Source of the DNA: Desulfobacteraceae bacterium
GTDB lineage: Bacteria > Desulfobacterota > Desulfobacteria > Desulfobacterales > Desulfobacteraceae
Direction: 5' to 3'
NCBI GenBank assembly: GCA_016743945.1
Contig: JADGFI010000034.1
Span: forward strand, 1 to 64,000
DNA length: 64,000 nucleotides
The notes beneath the pieces were generated by a model that saw only the letters and a program-made list of their open reading frames with translations, did no database searches and was not told the origin of the DNA. The translations under genes and the position numbers were made by a program. Of this stretch, positions 58,687 through 64,000 are shown piece by piece; the first letter of the stretch is position 1; every line of letters begins with the position of its first letter.

Positions 58687-61036
58687 TAACTGGTTAAAAC
58701 GAACCAAGGGATATCTTTTATCCAGCCCCCACCTGTTATGGTTCATGCTCATTTTCATTACGGTGGCATTCACTATTTTACAAACACCGGACCGAAACAA
58801 AATCTCCTATTCCTACCAGATAGGGGATGTGGCCCAAAGGGATATCAAGGCACCTAAAAATTTCTTCATCGAAGATAAAGAGGTGACAGCGGCCAGGAAA
58901 AACCAGGTTAAAAATGTGGTAAAAATCGTTTATGATTTTGATGAAAACCTGGCACTAGATATTTCCTTGCGCATTGAAACCGCCATGAAATTTGCCCGGC
59001 AATTATTTGAAAAGCCGGAAGATTCTGACACCCCGGATCCTACGCTGGCAATGGCCCTGGCAGTAAAACCCGAGTTTGAAAAAAAACTTGGCATGGAAAT
59101 CAGCAACGGGGCATACACGATTCTTTATAAATCCCAATTTTCAACGGATATCACCCTAAAAATAACAAGTATTCTGGATAAAATTCTTTCCAATGGGGTG
59201 GTTGCCAACAAAGAAATCCTCCTTGAAGAAGAAGGCAAGGGAATCACCCTTAGAACCATTCAATCCAATGAAGAACGGGCCGTAAATAACCTGAAAATAG
59301 TTTATGGACCTGACCAGGCCAAGGCCATGGTCAGGATAGAAGGTCAGCCCCTGCTCAAAAAAATTAATTATAACCTGGCCAATCTCATTGTAGATATCTG
59401 TCAACGCCTGCTGCAACCCAATATCTCCCTGAATAAAAATGAAACGGAAAACCGAATTCAGGAGGCCCAGTCCAAAATCATGCCCATTCTCTATCAGATC
59501 AAAGCCGGGGAAATGATTGTCAGGGAAGGGGAACGGGTGGATAAAATCAAGCTCATCAAGCTAACCGCCCTAGAAGAGCAGGTAGTGGAAAAAGATATCT
59601 ACCTGTCCTGCACGGGAACGGCTATGCTCACCTGTTTTTTGATGCTTGTGGTCTACTATCTTTTCCTGAAAGATCACAAAAGATTGAAGGTTGACCATAA
59701 CACCCATATGATCTTTCTGGCATTGGGCCTTATCCTCTACCTGATTTTTGCAAAAATTGTTATTTATATTGCCCAGTCAGCCCACCCGGAAATGCCATGG
59801 GAAATAGCCGCCTCTTCCTTTTATATGGTTGTTCCCATTCAGGCCGGGGCCATGATCACCTGCCTGTTTCTAGGATTTGATATTGCCGTTTTTTTTACCA
59901 TCGTCCTTTCCGTGCTGGCAAGCCTTGCATTTGGCGGCAGTTTCCAGGTTTTTATCTTCTTTTTCTTCAGCAGTATCACCGCGGCCTACTGGATTGACCA
60001 ACGGCAGGAACGCAAAAATTTTATTATTGCAGGCTTTAAGCTTGCAATCTTTAATTCCATATTGGCCATTGCCCTTGGGTTTTACTCCCTGGCCCATCCC
60101 GATCCCATGCTCCTGGTAAAGGAAGTAATTTTTGCTTTTTGCGGCGGACTTTTTGCGGCCACCCTGACCATTGGCTTTACCCCCCTGATCGAAATCCTTT
60201 TTAATTATACCACAGCGGCAAAGCTGCTCGAATTTTCCAACCTGGACCAACCCTTGATCAAAAAACTGATGATTGAAGCGCCGGGAACCTATAATCACTC
60301 TGTGATTGTGGCCACCCTGGCCGAGGCAGCCGCATCAGCCGTATCCGCCAATAGTCTCCAGGCCAAGGTAATGGGATATTACCACGACATTGGAAAACTG
60401 GACAAGACCATGTATTTCATTGAGAACCAGGCAAACGGCAAAAATCGACATGACAAGCTATCCCCTTCCATGTCTGCATTGATCCTGATCCAGCATGTCA
60501 AAAAAGGGGTGGAGCTGGCAAAAAAATACAAGCTGGGCAATGAAATTGTACAGGGCATTATCCAACACCACGGGACTTCTTTAATTAAATACTTTTACAA
60601 CAAAAGTCTCAACAGCGGCAATGACAAGGTTAATGAAGAAGATTTCAGATACCCCGGCCCCAAACCCCAGACCCGGGAAGCCGGTATCGTCATGCTGGCG
60701 GATGTGGCTGAAGCTGCGGTAAGAGCCCTTGAACGCCCCACCCCGTCTAAAATCCAGGGCCGGGTAAAAGAATTGATCAACGATATCTTTGCAGACGGTC
60801 AACTTGAGGAGTGTGAACTCACCCTGAAAGATCTGCACCAGATTGCCAAAAGCTTTAACAACATTTTGACCAGCATCTATCACAGCCGCATCGAATATAC
60901 CGACAAACCACAGGAAAAGAAAAAAGAAAAAAATGGAACAGCAAAAGATTCTGATAGACAATCAGCAAAAAGCGAAAATACAAACGCGCCCAATCTCGCA
61001 AAAGACAGAACAGATCTTAAACGCCTTGGGCTGTAA
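58661..61036 (+). CDS. pgpH: 7TM-HD cyclic-di-AMP phosphodiesterase (PgpH/YqfF-like)
   Basis: 791 residues. An N-terminal membrane helix ([15 protein letters not shown]), an extracytoplasmic 7TMR-HDED domain (about 50-310), seven membrane helices (about 325-525) and a cytoplasmic HD domain with [17 protein letters not shown] (HD-IG) and [15 protein letters not shown]. It hydrolyses c-di-AMP. It overlaps the phoH remnant by 26 nt. The last 35 residues (after EKKKEKNG) are polar and are read from the same DNA as the ybeY start in another frame. Confidence 0.9.
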   Translation: MRMKKTKTDNWLKRTKGYLLSSPHLLWFMLIFITVAFTILQTPDRNKISYSYQIGDVAQRDIKAPKNFFIEDKEVTAARKNQVKNVVKIVYDFDENLALDISLRIETAMKFARQLFEKPEDSDTPDPTLAMALAVKPEFEKKLGMEISNGAYTILYKSQFSTDITLKITSILDKILSNGVVANKEILLEEEGKGITLRTIQSNEERAVNNLKIVYGPDQAKAMVRIEGQPLLKKINYNLANLIVDICQRLLQPNISLNKNETENRIQEAQSKIMPILYQIKAGEMIVREGERVDKIKLIKLTALEEQVVEKDIYLSCTGTAMLTCFLMLVVYYLFLKDHKRLKVDHNTHMIFLALGLILYLIFAKIVIYIAQSAHPEMPWEIAASSFYMVVPIQAGAMITCLFLGFDIAVFFTIVLSVLASLAFGGSFQVFIFFFFSSITAAYWIDQRQERKNFIIAGFKLAIFNSILAIALGFYSLAHPDPMLLVKEVIFAFCGGLFAATLTIGFTPLIEILFNYTTAAKLLEFSNLDQPLIKKLMIEAPGTYNHSVIVATLAEAAASAVSANSLQAKVMGYYHDIGKLDKTMYFIENQANGKNRHDKLSPSMSALILIQHVKKGVELAKKYKLGNEIVQGIIQHHGTSLIKYFYNKSLNSGNDKVNEEDFRYPGPKPQTREAGIVMLADVAEAAVRALERPTPSKIQGRVKELINDIFADGQLEECELTLKDLHQIAKSFNNILTSIYHSRIEYTDKPQEKKKEKNGTAKDSDRQSAKSENTNAPNLAKDRTDLKRLGL

Positions 61037-61397
61037 TGCCCACGAAATCTCCATTGTCATCCTGGATGATCGAGAGATGAAAAAACTCAATGAAACCTAT
61101 CGGGGAATAAACAAACCGACCAATGTTCTGGCATTTCCCATGCAGGAAGGGCAATTTTCAGATATCACCCCGGGGCTGCTTGGAGATGTGGTCATTTCCC
61201 TGGAAACAGCAGAGACAGAAGCAATAACCGCTGGAATTTCCCTTGAAGAAAGGACCACACAGCTCCTGATCCACGGGATACTCCATTTGTTGGGATTTGA
61301 TCATGAAATGGGTGACAAGGAAGCGGCTAAAATGGAAGAAAAAAGCCTTGAACTGCTTCGGATCGTTGAAAAAAACCGTAATTTAACCGCATTTTAA
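60933..61397 (+). CDS. ybeY: Endoribonuclease YbeY (rRNA maturation)
   Basis: 154 residues, normal length. The zinc motif HGILHLLGFDH (H-x3-H-x5-H) is near residue 110 and RGINKPTNVLAFP precedes it. It processes 16S rRNA 3' ends and helps ribosome quality control. The ATG at 60933 gives an N-terminus (ILIDNQQ...) typical of YbeY, so the 104-nt overlap with pgpH appears genuine; a later start would remove a conserved strand. Confidence 0.92.
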   Translation: MEQQKILIDNQQKAKIQTRPISQKTEQILNALGCNAHEISIVILDDREMKKLNETYRGINKPTNVLAFPMQEGQFSDITPGLLGDVVISLETAETEAITAGISLEERTTQLLIHGILHLLGFDHEMGDKEAAKMEEKSLELLRIVEKNRNLTAF

Positions 61398-61415
61398 TTG
61401 AGGGAGGAAAAACAA

Positions 61416-62135
61416 ATGGCAGAATTAGCCGTAAACGTAGACCATGTGGCCACCTTGAGACAGGCCCGGGGAATTCACTATCCAGACCCGATAGCCGCGG
61501 CCATTGTAGCGGAAACTGCCGGTGCCGATGCCATTGTGGTTCATTTAAGAGAGGATCGCCGCCATATACAAGAAAGGGATGTCCGATTGTTGCGCCAGGT
61601 GGTGCAGTCCCGGCTCATACTTGAAATGGCGGCCACCAGCAAAATGCTGGGAATTGCCTTGGACATAAAACCTGACTGCGTCACCCTGGTACCCGAAAAA
61701 AGGGAAGAACTGACCACCGAGGGGGGCCTTGATTTGATCACCCACCAGGATGCCATCAGGGAAGCTGTCAGCGCACTCAAGAATGCCCATATCAATGTCT
61801 GCATTTTCATTGACCCTGATCTGGACCAGATCAAGGTTGCCCATAAAGTCGATGCAGATATGATTGAAATTCATACGGGTGCTTTTTGTGATGCAACCAC
61901 ACAAGCGCAAAAGAAAAAGGAATTTAACCGGATCGTGGATGCGGCTAAAATTGGATGCAAATTAAACCTGGGGGTAAATGCCGGCCATGGTATCGGCTAC
62001 AACACCATCAAGGCCTTTGCAGGGCTTACGGAAATCAGTGAATTCAGCATCGGCCACAGCATCATAGGAAGAGCCGTTCTTACAGGCATTGACCAAGCTG
62101 TCAGGGATATGAAACAATTGATTAAAGCGCTTTGA
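61416..62135 (+). CDS. pdxJ: Pyridoxine 5'-phosphate synthase
   Basis: 239 residues. Signatures: AVNVDHVATLRQARG at the N-terminus, VVHLREDRRHIQERDV, VTLVPEKREELTTEGGL, IEIHTGAFC and LGVNAGHGIGYNTIKA, FSIGHSIIGRAV. It condenses 1-deoxyxylulose 5-phosphate with 3-amino-2-oxopropyl phosphate to make vitamin B6. Start at 61416 with GGGAGG upstream; the frame's earlier TTG is inside the ribosome site. It follows ybeY, as in many related genomes. Confidence 0.95.
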   Translation: MAELAVNVDHVATLRQARGIHYPDPIAAAIVAETAGADAIVVHLREDRRHIQERDVRLLRQVVQSRLILEMAATSKMLGIALDIKPDCVTLVPEKREELTTEGGLDLITHQDAIREAVSALKNAHINVCIFIDPDLDQIKVAHKVDADMIEIHTGAFCDATTQAQKKKEFNRIVDAAKIGCKLNLGVNAGHGIGYNTIKAFAGLTEISEFSIGHSIIGRAVLTGIDQAVRDMKQLIKAL

Positions 62136-62205
62136 CTTTTATTTCAGACCTGATATAGTTCGCTCATATCAACCTAAAATTCGATATCATTCGATAAAGA
62201 TCGCC

Positions 62206-63204
62206 ATGAAAAAAGGAACCATTTTAATCATTGATGATGAGCTCTCCGTCCGGGAAAGCCTCGCCTATTTTTTCCAGGATGAAGGGTATCGTGTATTTAC
62301 GGCTGACAATGGCGAAATAGGACTGGAACTCTTTTCCAGGGAACGGGTGGATCTTGTCCTCACCGATTTAAGGATGCCCCGAAAAGATGGGATTGAAGTG
62401 ATGACTGCCATTCATGAACACAGCCCGGATACCCCCATGGTGGTTGTTTCCGGTGCCGGTGGAAAAGAGGATATTATCAAAGCGCTTCGAATGGGGGCCA
62501 AGGATTATATCACCAAACCCATTGACGACCTGGAAATGATTCACCATATCATTCGAAAAGCCCTTGAAAATAAACATCTTATTGAAGATAACAGACGATA
62601 CAGAAAACAACTTGAAAAAAGTGAAATCCGTTACCGGACCATTACCGAACAGATTGCAGAAGGTATTTTCACAGTAGATGCACAAGAAAACTTGACCTTC
62701 ACAAACCAGGCCTTCTGCAAGATGTTGGGATATTCTTCAAAAACCTTAAGCAATATGAATCTAAGGGATCTAATCCCCAGGGACAGCTTCAATATAATAG
62801 AGCAGCAGACAGACTCTCGCAAACGAGGCCTTACCAGCCGGTACGAGATTCAAATGATTGACAAAGAAAAAAATATTGTTCATGTGGAGCTTGCCTGCAG
62901 CCCCTTGTTGGACGATGGGAATCAATACAATGGCGCCATAACCGTTGTAAGAGATATCACAAAGCTCATTGAACTTCGAAAGCAGTATCAGAAATTTTTA
63001 AAGGGACAAAAAAACAAGGAAAAAGGTATGCTTGCCATCTGTGCGAATTGTAAAAGTGTTCGGGATAAAAAGGCTGGCTGGATTCAGGTGGAAGATTTTT
63101 TTGCGGATGTTGTTTTTTCCCATGGCATCTGCCCAGACTGCTGTGAAAAACTCTATCCTGAATTTAATTTCTCTGAACTGGATGAAGATGATTTTGACAC
63201 CTAA
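62206..63204 (+). CDS. Response regulator with PAS domain and Cys-rich tail
   Basis: 332 residues. Receiver domain 1-120: IDDE at 9-12, phosphoacceptor Asp in LVLTDLRMPRKDG, Lys in KDYITKPID. PAS domain about 145-255 (YRTITEQIAEGIFTVDAQEN; YEIQMIDKEKNIVHVELAC). C-terminal tail with ICANCKSVRDKKAGW and GICPDCCEKLYPEF, two Cys pairs likely binding zinc or iron. No DNA-binding or catalytic output domain is present, so it may signal by protein contact. No kinase is adjacent. Confidence 0.88.
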   Translation: MKKGTILIIDDELSVRESLAYFFQDEGYRVFTADNGEIGLELFSRERVDLVLTDLRMPRKDGIEVMTAIHEHSPDTPMVVVSGAGGKEDIIKALRMGAKDYITKPIDDLEMIHHIIRKALENKHLIEDNRRYRKQLEKSEIRYRTITEQIAEGIFTVDAQENLTFTNQAFCKMLGYSSKTLSNMNLRDLIPRDSFNIIEQQTDSRKRGLTSRYEIQMIDKEKNIVHVELACSPLLDDGNQYNGAITVVRDITKLIELRKQYQKFLKGQKNKEKGMLAICANCKSVRDKKAGWIQVEDFFADVVFSHGICPDCCEKLYPEFNFSELDEDDFDT

Positions 63205-63365
63205 GAACCGCAGATGAAATAAGTTGAGCAGAAATAGCGCAGGATTTTGGCCCATATACAAGGAGCATTAAAGGTTGCATACTATACGTATTCGGCCTTT
63301 GATGCAACGAAGTAGATGGGCCAAAAGACAAGCTATTTCGTTCAAGTTATAAAATTTGCGGTTCT
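63204..63365. repeat. 162-nt imperfect palindrome (multi-stem inverted repeat)
   Basis: Nested arms pair in order: AGAACCGCA (63204-63212) with TGCGGTTCT (63357-63365); GAAATAGC (63231-63238) with GCTATTTC (63332-63339), extended by TTGAGC with GTTCAA; TTTTGGCCCAT (63245-63255) with ATGGGCCAAAA (63316-63326); GTTGCAT (63274-63280) with ATGCAAC (63302-63308). The loop holds ATACGTAT and an AAAGG/CCTTT alternative pairing. It fills the whole gap after the REC-PAS gene. Could be a mobile miniature element, a REP-like repeat or a structured RNA; the outermost arm may also act as a terminator. Confidence 0.85.
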
Positions 63366-63371
63366 AACCGT

Positions 63372-64000
63372 TTACCAGGCCAACAACTCTGATTCCAGGG
63401 CCGCCTGACTGACCCCGCAATGATTATTGGAAGAAACTGTTTTAAAACAGGTTTTCAAGTCCTTTGCAGCATTGGCAACCAGATACCCCTTTGCCGACCA
63501 TTCCAAAAGATCCTGATCATTATAATCATTGCCCACGGAAATCACATCCGATCGTTTAACACCCAGTGTTGATGCCAGCCAGGAAGCCGCCAGACTTTTG
63601 GATACCTGTTTATGAAAAACCTCAATCCAGGAAGAACAATGATCCAAAGGTGAGGTAGCAGGAATGACGCTGTAATCAAAAAGATCCGCTCGGATCTTCG
63701 CCATCCTTGATGGTAAAATTTTCCCCGGAATAATCGCCAGAACCTGGGTGGCTGAATCATACAAGGTCCGTCCATTGATCAACGGGGCGCAAAACGCTTT
63801 ATTCAATAAAATTCGTTTTTGGAAATCACGATTTTCTTGACCATGGGATTTATATAAAAAATCTCGGGTGTCGGGTATGGCTTTATGGATCATATAGTCC
63901 CATTTATTGGTATCAAAATAAACCATAATTTTTCGGATATCCCTTGCTGATATTGCATGGGATCGGATAAGACGCCCCTCTTGAAGTGCCATAATACCGG
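63372..64000 (-). CDS. HAD-superfamily (Cof-type) phosphatase, N-terminus outside the window
   Basis: 206 residues visible from an internal Met; the frame stays open to the window edge and the first codons (GIMALQEGRLI) read like the middle of a Cof/sucrose-phosphatase-type HAD protein, so the true start lies beyond 64000. The visible C-terminal core has VGNDYNDQDLLEWS, the motif IV Mg site with Asp pair, and GYLVANAAKDLK. Motif I with the nucleophile Asp is not in the window. Substrate unknown; sugar phosphates are typical. Confidence 0.75.
   Translation of the reverse strand, partial: GIMALQEGRLIRSHAISARDIRKIMVYFDTNKWDYMIHKAIPDTRDFLYKSHGQENRDFQKRILLNKAFCAPLINGRTLYDSATQVLAIIPGKILPSRMAKIRADLFDYSVIPATSPLDHCSSWIEVFHKQVSKSLAASWLASTLGVKRSDVISVGNDYNDQDLLEWSAKGYLVANAAKDLKTCFKTVSSNNHCGVSQAALESELLAW

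Noticed and set aside
1-64000. tRNA, rRNA, CRISPR arrays, insertion sequences or prophage
   Set aside because: No cloverleaf-like TTCGAA-type arms in gaps, no regularly spaced repeats and no transposase or integrase frames were seen.

Overview
The window looks like chromosomal DNA of a strictly anaerobic, sulfate-reducing-type Desulfobacterota bacterium, most like Desulfobacteraceae (Desulfobacula/Desulfobacter relatives). This rests on gene content only: hybrid-cluster protein, a double-cubane dehydratase-family protein with its ATPase activator, an FrhB-like flavoprotein, a D-lactate dehydrogenase module with an MvhD-type Fe-S partner and LarA racemase, ETF with a membrane Fe-S ETF oxidoreductase, a DVU0524-like protein beside flgM, and a PAS protein with the Cys-rich tail common in this phylum. 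No rRNA, tRNA, CRISPR array or intact insertion sequence was seen.

Layout. 0-2 kb: methyltransferase and glycosyltransferase (minus). 2-5.6 kb: radical SAM protein, PHP histidinol-phosphatase, dtd, TrmJ-like methyltransferase. 5.9-7.6 kb: hcp, closed by a bidirectional terminator. 7.7-11.5 kb: HAD-like protein and pstSCAB (minus). 11.5-16.4 kb: ATPase activator, a truncated dehydratase fragment, a DCCP-like protein, a Lys-rich microprotein behind two FNR-like boxes, and an FrhB-like protein. 16.8 kb: HTH regulator. 18-26.8 kb: dipeptide ABC transporter with M20 peptidase, isoaspartyl dipeptidase and D-amino acid transaminase, apparently a pathway for unusual (iso- or D-) dipeptides. 27.5-31.3 kb: VWA protein, sensor kinase and response regulator. 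31.6-40.5 kb: AraC-type regulator divergent from two tandemly duplicated TonB receptors, a methyltransferase and a NitT/TauT-type ABC transporter; this is the best candidate for an undescribed uptake/modification system. 40.8-44.4 kb: two adjacent RACo-like ASKHA activators. 44.7-49 kb: lactate oxidation and racemisation operon ending in thyX. 49-53.7 kb: etfA, etfB, membrane Fe-S oxidoreductase and a TetR regulator (minus), whose probable operator also precedes a class II aldolase-like gene at 54 kb. 55.3-56.7 kb: flagellar FlgM region with recognisable sigma-28 and sigma-54 promoters. 56.7-62.1 kb: mazG, cvpA, a phoH lacking its P-loop region, pgpH, ybeY, pdxJ. 62.2-63.2 kb: REC-PAS protein, then a 160-nt near-palindrome, then a HAD phosphatase running off the window.

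The regulatory layer is unusually legible. Matching TetR operators, phased AraC-type repeats, sigma-28/sigma-54 elements, FNR-like boxes and an 11-bp-phased response-regulator repeat all sit where neighbouring regulators would need them. Gene starts were moved from the longest ORF to the codon with the best ribosome binding site where the sequence supports this. All functional calls are by motif recognition without database searches.
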